Source: Bacillota bacterium
Lineage (GTDB): Bacteria; Bacillota; Dethiobacteria; DTU022
DNA length: 36,549 nucleotides
Reading direction: 5' to 3'
NCBI GenBank assembly: GCA_029552125.1
Contig: JAKPEE010000023.1
Coordinates: 1-36,549 of the forward strand
Positions within the stretch are counted from its first letter, which is position 1, and each line of letters opens with the position of its first letter. The translations under genes were made by a program, and so were the position numbers. Positions 15,410 through 24,283 of the stretch are shown piece by piece. Below the pieces are notes generated by a model. That model had not been told where the DNA came from and did not search any database. It was given only the letters and a program-made list of their open reading frames with translations.

Positions 15410-18400
15410 ATGCTGCAATTTAGAAAGTCGAAAGTAAAGGATTTCTTAGCGGTGGCCATGATCTTTTTCCTGTTGATGGGGCAGATCGTGGGCGGCATGC
15501 CCTTCCAGCTCGCCCGGGCCGCCGGTGATGATCCGGTCCTGGTGATCACCGGAACAGGGCTGGAGCAGGATGTTTTCCTTTACGAGTCAGATCTGGCCTT
15601 TGACAACCCGGCCATGGAGGAGCGCTACTATTCTTCCAACAACAGCCATAATTTCAGAAGCATCTGGAGGGTCAAGGGTTTTGACCTGCTGGCGCTGCTC
15701 GATCAGTTTGGCGGAGGAAATTTGAAAGAGGGCGACTGGCCGATCAAATTTATGGCTTCGGACGGCCTTAGCCTCACTTTTACCATCAGCCAGCTGCAGG
15801 ATCGCTATTACTATCCTGATTTAACCTTGGACAGCGAAGAGCAGGTCGATCCGATGATCGGCATCTACCGGGCCCAGCTATATAATGTCGTCAATCCGGA
15901 GCCTCCCATTGAATGGGAAGACCGGGATTTAACCGCTGCGGACCGGGACGGCGACGCCCCCAGGCTCTACCTGGGCCAGACCCAGGGCGATACCAGCGAT
16001 ATGAACCAGACCTCTTTTGTCCGTAACCTGGTGCGCATCGTGGTGGGCGAGGAGCGGCCGGTTGTCTTTACCGTGTGCGGTGACGGCGCTGCCGCGGAAA
16101 AGACTTTCACCATGGCCCAGCTGAAAGCGGTACCGGAACAGTACAAGATTGACGAGGACTACGAATACAATACCAAGGGCGGACCGGCTGTCGTCTCCGT
16201 GAAAGGGGTGAGCCTGTGGTATGTCTTAAATGATCTGGTCGGGATTACAGACCCTGAGGCGCAGGTTCACTTTATCTGCAGCGACGGCTACCCGGTTGAA
16301 CCGAAAACCCTGGCCGAGATCTCCGACCCAGACCTGAAATATGTCCTGGCCTACGAGGTGGACGGCGAACCCATATCCGATGACGGCGGCAACGCGAGCT
16401 TGCGCATCTACCGCAAGCAAGCTTATGAAGGGGAGTTCGGAACCACCTTCAAGGCCATCGTCGCCGTGGAACTGGTGGTCGAAGAAGACTGGATTGATTT
16501 CTCCGATAGCCCCTATAAACATATCAATTACGATGGCGCGCCCTACAACGTGGACTCCCTTACCGGCGCCACTATGACTGTGGAAGGGCCGGGGCTGGAA
16601 TCTTACCGCGCCCTCTCCCTGCGGCAGCTTGAGGAAGAGAACAACGGCCTGTACCGGGGCCAGTATATCGAGAAGGTTGGCAGCCAGGTGGTGGAAAATA
16701 CCTACGAAGGGATTAAGATCTCTTATATCCTGGACAACTTCGTCAACCTGCGGGATAATGTCGGGGAAATTGTTTTCAAGAATTACTTGCGGCAGGAAAT
16801 CGGCCGCTTCACCCTGGAGGAAATCCGGGACGAAGAGCGGATGATGATCGCTGCTTACGGCGTCAACGAAGTGCCCCTGGTCTATAAAGACCTGGATGCG
16901 GGCTACCTGCCGGATAAGGGCAATGACGGCGGCTGCCTGAAGCTGGTGTACCATCCCAAGGAAGGCGAAGCGGTGCCCACCTTCATCAACGTGGCTTATA
17001 TCTACGTGGAAGAGGATCAGCGGCCCGGCTATGAACACGCCACGCCGCCTTACAACGACCCCAAATTTACCCAGTATATCTTTTCTTTAAGCGGCAGCGC
17101 CCTGGGCAAAGAGGTCAACTATACCGTGGCCGACCTGGAGGCGATGACCGATCTGCACCTGGAGAAGGAATACTGCCTCTCCAACAGCTTCTACTACTGG
17201 TATTTCAACACCTATAAAGGGGTGCCCCTGTGGGACCTGCTGCTGCATGCGGGGCTGGATCCGAATACTCCCGAGGATACACCGGTGCATTTTATTGCCG
17301 CCGACTACTATAATATCCCTCCCCTGACGGTGGGTGAGATTAAGAACCACGACCTCTGGGGCTACTATGAAAAGAATCCCGAGGATCCCAGCGACGGAAC
17401 CTTTGACGGCAGCAACGAGGAACCGCTGGAAACGGGGTATCCTGTCCTGGTGGCCTACGGTTTTAACGGCTACCCTTACGTTACCCGACCCAGTGACCCG
17501 GGTTACAACTCGGGGCTGGGCAACGATGGCGGCCCGCTGCGCATTATTTTCGGCAAGCGTGACTATGCCCATACCAATGGATCGCACCAGGTCCAGTTTG
17601 CCCTGCGCGTGGTCGTGGGCGACGATCTGCCCTACACCACCCATTCTTACGCTCCCTATGATGACCTGGCGGAGGAGACCTTGACCGTCACCGTTAAAGA
17701 CGAGTCAGGCGCCGTCATCAAAACGGAAGTCTTTACGGTGGCCGAGATCGAAGAGCTCATTTACGGTGATGATGTGCCTGCGGCCACGGCCGACCGGGCC
17801 CGGGCCAAAGGCTACTACTATACCCATAACGCCGGCGGCGGTGACACTAAAATTTCCGATCTCTACGAGGGTGTTGGCTTAAGCTACTTCCTCTTTGACA
17901 TCATCGGCCTGCCCGGCACCATGGGTACGGTCACCTTTAGCAGCAGCACCGCGGAGCCGGACCTGGTGGTGAATCTGGAGGACATTGTCCGCACCGACTA
18001 TTTCAACGAGGTTACCGGGGTGGACTGGCTCAAACCGGTCCTCGCTTTCGCCAAGAACGGCTACCCCCTGGTTAAAAACAGCGGTGACCCCGGTTACCAG
18101 GGTAGCCCCATTGTTAACCGCTACGGCCCGCTTATGGCCCTCTTCGGGCAGACGGAAGAAGGAGAGCCGGGCCGGTGGCTGCGCTCGGTCAATGCCATCA
18201 CTGTGGATATGAGCCTCGATCCGTACGCCCACCTCAACCCGCCCTACGACCAGTATGCCGGTGACATCCTGACCATCAGCGGCAGCGGCGTCAGGAATGA
18301 ACACGAGGTGACCGTGGGCGAGCTGGAATTTATGCAGAACTATATCTTCGGCGGGGAATACTGCCTGGCCAAGAGTGCCGATGAAAAAGAATCAGCTCCC

Positions 18401-21400
18401 TACCGCGGCATCGATATTTATGAATATATCCGGCGGGAAGTGGGCTTTACCGCCGGGGCCGACACCATTACCTTCAAAGCGGCCGACGGTTTAGAAAAGA
18501 GTTTCTCCCTGGATGAGATCTCAAAAAACGATTATATTAACGAGATCACCGGCGCCGGCAACCTGAAGGTAATCCTGGCCTACGGAAAAAATGAAAAGCC
18601 CCTGGTCCCTGATGAAAGCTCTGCCGGATACGACGCCGCGGCCGGCAATGACGGCGGGCCTCTGCGCCTGGTCGTCGGCCAGACTGAAGCGGGCGACCTT
18701 AACAGCAGCAAGTCAGTAGCAAACGTGGTTGAGATCATCGTTGAGGCCTCCTCCGGCGATAGCTGGAAGCACGATTACGGCGTCTATACCCAGTACCTGG
18801 ATCTGCCCGTGCTGCGGGTTACCGGTTCCCAGGTGGCGCAGCCCCGTACTTTCAGCCTGAGGCAGCTTGAAGCGCTGGATCAGTATATTATCCGTGATAT
18901 CTTTACCGGCCAGGGCGCCACCGAGGTGGAAGGGGTTATCCTGTGGAACCTGATTAAAGACGTGGTCGGCCTGAAAGCCGGGGTAACGATCCCCAGCAGT
19001 ATCCGTGTTTATGCCGGCCCCGGTTACAATCAGCTGCAGAACACCTCCCAGGTGATGAACGGGGTGGTCAACAGCCAGGGCCTGACCAAGGATATTATCC
19101 TGGGTTACGCTGTCAACGGCTATCCCCTGGTGCCCCATGAAAGCAGCGTCGGCTATGTGCATAATAATGCGTTCGGCCCGCTGCGCCTGGTCGTGGAAGA
19201 GAATTTCTCCATGTGGACCAAGTGGGTGGACTGCATCGTCGTGGGCACCGGTGACTACGAGGAGCCCAGGGCTGAAGATATCATCGAGGACCCCACCGGC
19301 CCCGTGGTCTTTACCGTCAGCAGCGACGGGGTGCCCGGTGGCTCTAAAGGATACACGCTGGCAGAGTTGCAAGAGTTTGACGAAGTTACCGCGTCTTACA
19401 GCTACACCAGCGGCGGAGAGCTGGTGACCGACGAGGCCACCGGGGTGCTGCTGGCGGACATCCTCGCGGACTTAGGGATTACCAACCCGGCCTGGGAGCT
19501 CAATGTGACCTCCACCGACGGTTTCAACCCGGGAACCTTTACCCTGCAGGAGGCTCTCGACCAGGCTTACCTGGTGACCTACCTGGTTAACGGCGAGCCC
19601 TTCGAGGATACCAAGGAAGGTTATGATTCTTCCACCATCCGCATCTACCGCCATTACAATGACGGTTCGAACTGGCGCAACCGCCTCACCCTGATCACCG
19701 GGGTGGAAGTGACCTCCACTGATCCGCCCGTGGTCTTTACCGTCAGCGGCGACGGGGTGCCCGGCGGATCTAAAGGATACACGCTAGCAGAGTTGCAAGA
19801 GTTTGACGAAGTCAACGCGTCTTACAGCTACACCAGCGGCGGAGAGCTGGTGACCGACGAGGCCACCGGGGTGCTGCTGGCGGATATTCTCGCGGACCTG
19901 GGGATCACCAACCCGGCCTGGGAGCTCAATGTGACCTCCACCGACGGTTTCAACCCGGGTACCTTTACCTTGCAGGAAGCCATCGACCAGGGCTACCTGG
20001 TGACCTACCTGGTCAACGGCGCGCCCTTCGAGGACACCAAGGAAGGTTATGATTCTTCCACCATCCGCATCTACCGCCATTACAATGACGGTTCGAACTG
20101 GCGCAACCGCCTCACCCTGATCACAGGGGTCACGGTTACCTCCACCGAACAGCCCGTGGTTTTCACGGTGAGCGGCGACGGGGTGCCCGGTGGCTCTAAA
20201 GGATACACGCTGGCAGAGTTGCAAGAATTTGACGAAGTTACCGCGTCCTACAGCTACACCACCGGCGGCCAGCCGGTGACCGACGAGGCCACCGGGGTGC
20301 TGCTGGCGGATATTCTCGCGAACCTGGGGATCACCAACCCGGCCTGGGAGCTCAATGTGACCTCCACCGACGGTTTCAATCCGGGTACCTTTACCCTGCA
20401 GGAGGCACTGGACCAGGCCTACCTGGTGACCTATCTGGTCAACGGTCAGCCCTTTGAGGATACGGACGAGGAATATGATTCTTCGACTATCCGCATCTAC
20501 CGCCATTACAACGACGGTTCGAACTGGCGCAACCGCCTCACCCTGGTCAACGGGGTGGAAGTAAGCTCCACTGATCTTGACCTGCCGTGGACCTTCTACC
20601 GCAATGATGACGGCAGTAGCCTCCCCTGGGCTAATGTCTACTGTGTTACCCCGGACCATGAGGGCGGTCTCTGGGTCGGCACCAACGGCGCCGGAGCGGC
20701 TTACCGGAGCCCTGCCGGGGTGTGGACCATTTATAATAAAAACAACAGTCCCCTTACCCATGACATGATTATCTCCATCGAAGTGGATGACATGGGGGGC
20801 GTCTGGTTCGTCGGCGGCAGCCCCGTTGAAGGGCTGGGTATTTTCCACAAACAGGGGGGTACCTGGACCCGCTACAGCAACGAGCAATTCAACCAGCCGG
20901 AAGACTTCAATTTCACCATGGATGTTACTCTGGATGAAGAGGGAGGCGCCTGGTTTGCTACGGACGTGGGGCCTGTTTACCGGGACAAGGATGGCAACTG
21001 GCGTTTTCTGAAGGATGAGTATGATTTCCCCACAAACTTTACGACCACGGTTACGCTGGACCATAAAGGGGGAACCTGGTTTGGGTTCCGCGCTTCCGGA
21101 GGAACTACCAGCGGCTACTCTTATCTTGACGCTAATGGTAATTTGACCACTTACCCGCTGACCGGAACGGGGACCTGGGTGCGCACCATTGCCGTTGATC
21201 AAGACGGCGGTGTCTGGGTAGTCCGCCTGGGTAAGGTTGATTACATCAGTCCAAGCGGACAGAGAACAGTATTTGAAACAGGCAAAGATCTGATCCCCTT
21301 CCTCAGTGAGAGCGACAGTATTCAGATCATACAGCCTGATGATCAGGGCGGCCTCTGGTTTGGCACAAGCGAAAGCGGCCTTTACTATCAAAACCGGGAC

Positions 21401-22570
21401 GGCAGATTCACTGTATTTAATCGTGAGAACACCTGGCCTAGACCGCAGTTTGACAGTATTTGGGGTCTGCGCACCTGCCCCAGCGGTGCTCTCTATGTTA
21501 GCACCAACGGTGGCGTGGCCCTGCTGCCCCCGCCGCCGCCGGCCGGCAGCAACGCGGATCTGCAAAGGCTCTACCCTGCTTTCGGAACCCTGATGCCCGC
21601 GTTTGATCCGTCGATTACGGAATATAGGATCGCCCTGGAAGATGAATCGGCCGGGGTACCGGCAGTGGGCGCCGCTGTGGCCGATGTGGGCCGGGCCACC
21701 CGCGTGATCCGCAACGCCTCATCGTTTGCGGAAAAAACCAGGGTAACGGTGACGGCGGAAAACGGGACTCAGAAAACATACACTCTCGGTTTTCTGCGGG
21801 AAATTCAACTTCCCGCTCCGGGCACGGTAGAGAACCCGGCAAAGGTAACGGTTGAAGTCGGGCAAATACCGGACCTTTACCTGAATATACCTGAAGGCGA
21901 TGCCAGCAAGTATGCCGTAACGATCATTGCTCCTGACGAGAGTGTAAAGCCCACGTTGATGCTCAACACTACCGTTCAGGGCAACAGGCGGACGGCGCTG
22001 CTGCCTGGATTGAGCCTCCAAAGCACACTCACGATCAACGGCAAAGCCCAGGTAGTGCAGGTTGACTTTCCGGCCGGAACCAAGGTCAGCGGCCCGGAAG
22101 ACTGGGATGGTGTAATCCGGTTGCCCGCCATCAAGGAGAACCCCGGTGTTTCGATAAACGGTAAAGTCAGTATAGCCATTGAACTGGGGCTTCCCCAGGG
22201 CGAGCTTCGCTTTGACCGCGCCGTGCGGATCCTGCTGCCCGGCCAGGCCGGCAAGGCCGCCGGTTTTGTCAGGGACGGCAGCTTTACAGTAATAAACCAG
22301 GTTCTTGCCGAAGATAACCAGGCTCATGCTGATCAAAAGCTGCTGCCGGATGGACACGGTAAAATTGACGTGGCTTCTGACCTGGCCATCTGGACCAAGC
22401 ATTTTACCACCTTCGTGGCCTATACACCGGCATCGGCCCGGGGTTCAAAACCGCTTCCCTCAACCAGCGGAGCACCCTGGAGCGCTTGCCTGTTCTATGC
22501 CGCTGTGCTCGGGTTAGCCCTGGGCAGACTGGCCTACCATCGTAAAAAAATGACTTGCCAGGATAAGTAG
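15410..22570 (+). CDS. Giant surface protein: about ten SUOX-like modules, seven-bladed propeller, cadherin-like domain, C-terminal anchor
   Basis: The ATG at 15410 follows AGGAGGAGG; 2386 residues with an N-terminal signal peptide. SUOX-like modules lie at about nt 15526-16053, 16054-16500, 16558-17013, 17072-17625, 17680-18215, 18267-18750, 18806-19255 and three near-identical ones from 19301 to 20578. Each follows the order: opening strand, a KGV/EGV segment before a helix, a DG strand, an AYGxNGxPL-like stretch, GGPLRLVVGQ, and a closing VxxIxVV strand. A Reg_prop-type propeller follows (20580-21540; seven blades marked by GGLWVGT, GGVWFVG, GGAWFAT, GGTWFGF, GGVWVVR, GGLWFGT, GALYVST). 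Then come a PF12733-like cadherin-like sandwich and an unrecognised beta region. The end, LPSTS plus hydrophobic helix plus basic tail, resembles a sortase signal or a membrane anchor. The function is probably ligand capture at the cell surface; this is inference. Confidence 0.85.
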   Translation: MLQFRKSKVKDFLAVAMIFFLLMGQIVGGMPFQLARAAGDDPVLVITGTGLEQDVFLYESDLAFDNPAMEERYYSSNNSHNFRSIWRVKGFDLLALLDQFGGGNLKEGDWPIKFMASDGLSLTFTISQLQDRYYYPDLTLDSEEQVDPMIGIYRAQLYNVVNPEPPIEWEDRDLTAADRDGDAPRLYLGQTQGDTSDMNQTSFVRNLVRIVVGEERPVVFTVCGDGAAAEKTFTMAQLKAVPEQYKIDEDYEYNTKGGPAVVSVKGVSLWYVLNDLVGITDPEAQVHFICSDGYPVEPKTLAEISDPDLKYVLAYEVDGEPISDDGGNASLRIYRKQAYEGEFGTTFKAIVAVELVVEEDWIDFSDSPYKHINYDGAPYNVDSLTGATMTVEGPGLESYRALSLRQLEEENNGLYRGQYIEKVGSQVVENTYEGIKISYILDNFVNLRDNVGEIVFKNYLRQEIGRFTLEEIRDEERMMIAAYGVNEVPLVYKDLDAGYLPDKGNDGGCLKLVYHPKEGEAVPTFINVAYIYVEEDQRPGYEHATPPYNDPKFTQYIFSLSGSALGKEVNYTVADLEAMTDLHLEKEYCLSNSFYYWYFNTYKGVPLWDLLLHAGLDPNTPEDTPVHFIAADYYNIPPLTVGEIKNHDLWGYYEKNPEDPSDGTFDGSNEEPLETGYPVLVAYGFNGYPYVTRPSDPGYNSGLGNDGGPLRIIFGKRDYAHTNGSHQVQFALRVVVGDDLPYTTHSYAPYDDLAEETLTVTVKDESGAVIKTEVFTVAEIEELIYGDDVPAATADRARAKGYYYTHNAGGGDTKISDLYEGVGLSYFLFDIIGLPGTMGTVTFSSSTAEPDLVVNLEDIVRTDYFNEVTGVDWLKPVLAFAKNGYPLVKNSGDPGYQGSPIVNRYGPLMALFGQTEEGEPGRWLRSVNAITVDMSLDPYAHLNPPYDQYAGDILTISGSGVRNEHEVTVGELEFMQNYIFGGEYCLAKSADEKESAPYRGIDIYEYIRREVGFTAGADTITFKAADGLEKSFSLDEISKNDYINEITGAGNLKVILAYGKNEKPLVPDESSAGYDAAAGNDGGPLRLVVGQTEAGDLNSSKSVANVVEIIVEASSGDSWKHDYGVYTQYLDLPVLRVTGSQVAQPRTFSLRQLEALDQYIIRDIFTGQGATEVEGVILWNLIKDVVGLKAGVTIPSSIRVYAGPGYNQLQNTSQVMNGVVNSQGLTKDIILGYAVNGYPLVPHESSVGYVHNNAFGPLRLVVEENFSMWTKWVDCIVVGTGDYEEPRAEDIIEDPTGPVVFTVSSDGVPGGSKGYTLAELQEFDEVTASYSYTSGGELVTDEATGVLLADILADLGITNPAWELNVTSTDGFNPGTFTLQEALDQAYLVTYLVNGEPFEDTKEGYDSSTIRIYRHYNDGSNWRNRLTLITGVEVTSTDPPVVFTVSGDGVPGGSKGYTLAELQEFDEVNASYSYTSGGELVTDEATGVLLADILADLGITNPAWELNVTSTDGFNPGTFTLQEAIDQGYLVTYLVNGAPFEDTKEGYDSSTIRIYRHYNDGSNWRNRLTLITGVTVTSTEQPVVFTVSGDGVPGGSKGYTLAELQEFDEVTASYSYTTGGQPVTDEATGVLLADILANLGITNPAWELNVTSTDGFNPGTFTLQEALDQAYLVTYLVNGQPFEDTDEEYDSSTIRIYRHYNDGSNWRNRLTLVNGVEVSSTDLDLPWTFYRNDDGSSLPWANVYCVTPDHEGGLWVGTNGAGAAYRSPAGVWTIYNKNNSPLTHDMIISIEVDDMGGVWFVGGSPVEGLGIFHKQGGTWTRYSNEQFNQPEDFNFTMDVTLDEEGGAWFATDVGPVYRDKDGNWRFLKDEYDFPTNFTTTVTLDHKGGTWFGFRASGGTTSGYSYLDANGNLTTYPLTGTGTWVRTIAVDQDGGVWVVRLGKVDYISPSGQRTVFETGKDLIPFLSESDSIQIIQPDDQGGLWFGTSESGLYYQNRDGRFTVFNRENTWPRPQFDSIWGLRTCPSGALYVSTNGGVALLPPPPPAGSNADLQRLYPAFGTLMPAFDPSITEYRIALEDESAGVPAVGAAVADVGRATRVIRNASSFAEKTRVTVTAENGTQKTYTLGFLREIQLPAPGTVENPAKVTVEVGQIPDLYLNIPEGDASKYAVTIIAPDESVKPTLMLNTTVQGNRRTALLPGLSLQSTLTINGKAQVVQVDFPAGTKVSGPEDWDGVIRLPAIKENPGVSINGKVSIAIELGLPQGELRFDRAVRILLPGQAGKAAGFVRDGSFTVINQVLAEDNQAHADQKLLPDGHGKIDVASDLAIWTKHFTTFVAYTPASARGSKPLPSTSGAPWSACLFYAAVLGLALGRLAYHRKKMTCQDK
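19301..20578 (+). repeat. Three tandem 426-bp direct repeats coding for identical SUOX-like modules
   Basis: Units begin at 19301, 19727 and 20153, each exactly 426 bp (142 codons) long and differing at scattered positions only. Conservation at the nucleotide level shows recent internal duplication within the giant gene, unlike the older, diverged modules before them. Confidence 0.92.
22454..22468 (+). other. LPXTG-like sorting motif (LPSTS) in the giant protein
   Basis: The codons read LPSTS and are followed by Gly, a hydrophobic segment of about 18 residues and a basic tail containing HRKKM. The layout matches sortase signals, with Ser in place of the final Gly. No sortase gene is visible in the window, so simple membrane anchoring is the alternative. 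Confidence 0.35.
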
Positions 22571-22585
22571 AATCACCTTTGGCCG

Positions 22586-22620
22586 GCCTGCCCCCGCCAT
22601 TACGCCTGGCGGGGGCAGGC
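22586..22620 (+). other. Perfect 14-bp hairpin between SUOX-like genes
   Basis: Arms 22586-22599 and 22607-22620 are fully complementary and GC-rich, with a 7-nt loop. No U tract follows, so partial attenuation or mRNA stabilisation within the cluster is more likely than full termination. Confidence 0.6.
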
Positions 22621-22663
22621 TACCGGCAACTTGTCGGCTTGCTTAAAGAGGTGTTTAACGGTA

Positions 22664-23662
22664 GTGAAGGCGATCTGCAAATATACGCTAATCCTGCTGT
22701 CGGCCGCTCTGATCGTTCTGGTAACGGCGCCGGGGACAGCCCGGGCGGATGAGCCGCTGGTTATAACCGGCACCGGCCTGAAGCAGGATGTGATCTTCAA
22801 TGAATCTTATTACCAGTTTTACCATCCCAAGATTGAGGAGCTTTATTACTCTTCCAACAATAACTGGAACTTTAAGAGCATCTGGCGGGTAAAAGGCTTT
22901 CGCCTGCGCTCTCTGCTGGATCAATTTGGTGCGGGCAACCTGAAGGAGGGCGTCTGGCCAATCACTTTTAAGGCCAAAGACGGCCTGTCCTTCACCATGA
23001 CGCTGCAGGAATTGGAAAATCGCTTTTATTATCCAGACCTGACCATAGACAGTGAGGAGCAGGTGGACCCCATGATCGGCATCTACCGGGCGCAGCTTTT
23101 TAACGTCATCAACCCGACGCCGCCTATAAAATGGACCAACCGGCCCTTGACGGAGGCAGACCGGGATAAAGAGGCGCCCAGGCTCTATTTTGGCCAGAAA
23201 AAGGGTAACATTGACGACAGGAACCAGCCTTTTTTTATCCGTGACCTGGTCCTCATTGTGGTTGGTGAAGAGAGGCCGCCCGGCTCGTCCGAGCCGGCTA
23301 ATCCACCCGTTTCGCCCAATTCGCCAGGCACGCCGCCCGATCCCGGTGCTGAAACACCCGCTGATGCGCCGCCGGAGCCGGGTTCAGAAAGCGCGGAAAC
23401 CCCGCAGGGCGGTTTCCCATTGTTTCCTTTTAAACCGGCAGATTCCGAGGCCGGCGCGGGGACCAATGCGCCGCAGGGTTACCAGGGGAGGACCAACGGC
23501 TTTTTCTTCTCCCCGGCAAAAAAGGCACAACCGGAGGACAGTGCAGTATCCGTCGAACCGGGAGCCCGTAGGCCATGGGGACTGTGGATTGCGGCCGCCG
23601 TGGTTGCCGCGGGGGCGCTGGCGGCAGGATTTTATTATTTTTACTGGAAAGAGGGAGAATAA
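22664..23662 (+). CDS. Exported SUOX-like protein with Pro-rich linker and C-terminal membrane anchor
   Basis: I chose the GTG at 22664 behind AAAGAGGTG; a signal peptide ends near ARADEP. Residues about 30-205 form one SUOX-like module: LVITGTGLKQDV, YYSSNNNWNFKSIWRVKGFRLRSLL, AKDGLSFTMTLQELE, MIGIYRAQLFN, APRLYFGQKKGNIDDRNQPFF and a final LVLIVVGEE. A Pro/Ser/Glu-rich linker of about 90 residues follows, then a C-terminal helix (WGLWIAAAVVAAGALAAGFYYFYW) with a short charged end. The design displays one module outside the membrane. It is closely similar to the modules of the two preceding genes, and its stop overlaps the start of the next gene by one base, so the two are translationally coupled. 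Confidence 0.83.
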   Translation: MKAICKYTLILLSAALIVLVTAPGTARADEPLVITGTGLKQDVIFNESYYQFYHPKIEELYYSSNNNWNFKSIWRVKGFRLRSLLDQFGAGNLKEGVWPITFKAKDGLSFTMTLQELENRFYYPDLTIDSEEQVDPMIGIYRAQLFNVINPTPPIKWTNRPLTEADRDKEAPRLYFGQKKGNIDDRNQPFFIRDLVLIVVGEERPPGSSEPANPPVSPNSPGTPPDPGAETPADAPPEPGSESAETPQGGFPLFPFKPADSEAGAGTNAPQGYQGRTNGFFFSPAKKAQPEDSAVSVEPGARRPWGLWIAAAVVAAGALAAGFYYFYWKEGE

Positions 23663-24243
23663 TGCGGTCAAACCGTAAACCCGTCCATTATGCCGTAAAG
23701 GTTTTGCTGTTAATAACCTTGCTTGGGGCGGTAAGCTGCGCCGGCGAACCGCCGGCAGTTGTTGAAGAAGAGCAATCGTTTATTACCATTGAAGGCCCCG
23801 GAGTGGAGAGCACAGTCCAGCTTTCCCTGGAAGAGCTGCAGTCGATGACCGGTGACCTGGTCGAAGATGATTATTTCTCCATAAACACATACGGTACCGA
23901 GGAGTATTTTCATTTCAAGGGGGTATGGGTCTGGGCCATCCTGGATAAAAAAGTTGATCTCAAGGAAGAAGCTACCGCGGTTAGCTTTATTGCCGAAGAC
24001 GGGTATACGGTGACCTATACCCTGGATGAGGTGCGGCGGGAGGATTATATTGACCAGAATAACCCGGATAAGAAGTATAAAATGATCCTGGCCTGGGAAG
24101 AAAACCACCAGGCCTATGATCCGGCCGAAGGGAACCCTTTTCGACTGGTTAACGGCCAGAGGGAGCCCGGTGATGTGAACAAGCCCCTGTGGGTAAGCCA
24201 GGTGAAAACCTTAAAAGTTGAGTGCCGGGAGGACTTGCAATAA
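23662..24243 (+). CDS. Small SUOX-like lipoprotein
   Basis: The ATG overlaps the previous stop (TAATG) and follows GAGGGAG. The 193-residue product has a lipoprotein signal with lipobox ending AVSC. The mature part is a single SUOX-like module: ITIEGPGVESTVQLSLEELQSM, a YFSINTYGTEEYFHFKGVWVWAIL segment, VSFIAEDGYTVTYTLDEVRREDYID, KMILAWEENHQAYD, FRLVNGQREPGDVNKPLW, and VSQVKTLKVE. No Cys is present at the metal-ligand position. This compact form corresponds to the single-domain lipoproteins that commonly carry this fold in clostridia. It is the last gene of the riboswitch-controlled set. Confidence 0.82.
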   Translation: MRSNRKPVHYAVKVLLLITLLGAVSCAGEPPAVVEEEQSFITIEGPGVESTVQLSLEELQSMTGDLVEDDYFSINTYGTEEYFHFKGVWVWAILDKKVDLKEEATAVSFIAEDGYTVTYTLDEVRREDYIDQNNPDKKYKMILAWEENHQAYDPAEGNPFRLVNGQREPGDVNKPLWVSQVKTLKVECREDLQ

Positions 24244-24283
24244 TTGGTATCGCTAATGAAAAAGGAAGCCGGGACCTAGCCCC

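Noticed and set aside
19301-20578. Possible CRISPR array or transposon repeats
   Set aside because: The repeat units are 426 bp, contiguous, in frame and coding, with no spacers and no terminal inverted repeats. They are protein-module duplications.
19784-21565. A long minus-strand open frame of 593 codons inside the giant gene
   Set aside because: It lies antisense to the repeats and propeller, has no recognisable domain or ribosome binding site, and the plus strand has clear domains throughout. It is a by-product of codon bias in GC-rich repeats.
15410-22570. Interpretation of the giant protein as a sensor histidine kinase because of the Reg_prop propeller
   Set aside because: There is no kinase or HATPase domain. 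The propeller is followed by a cadherin-like domain and a surface anchor.
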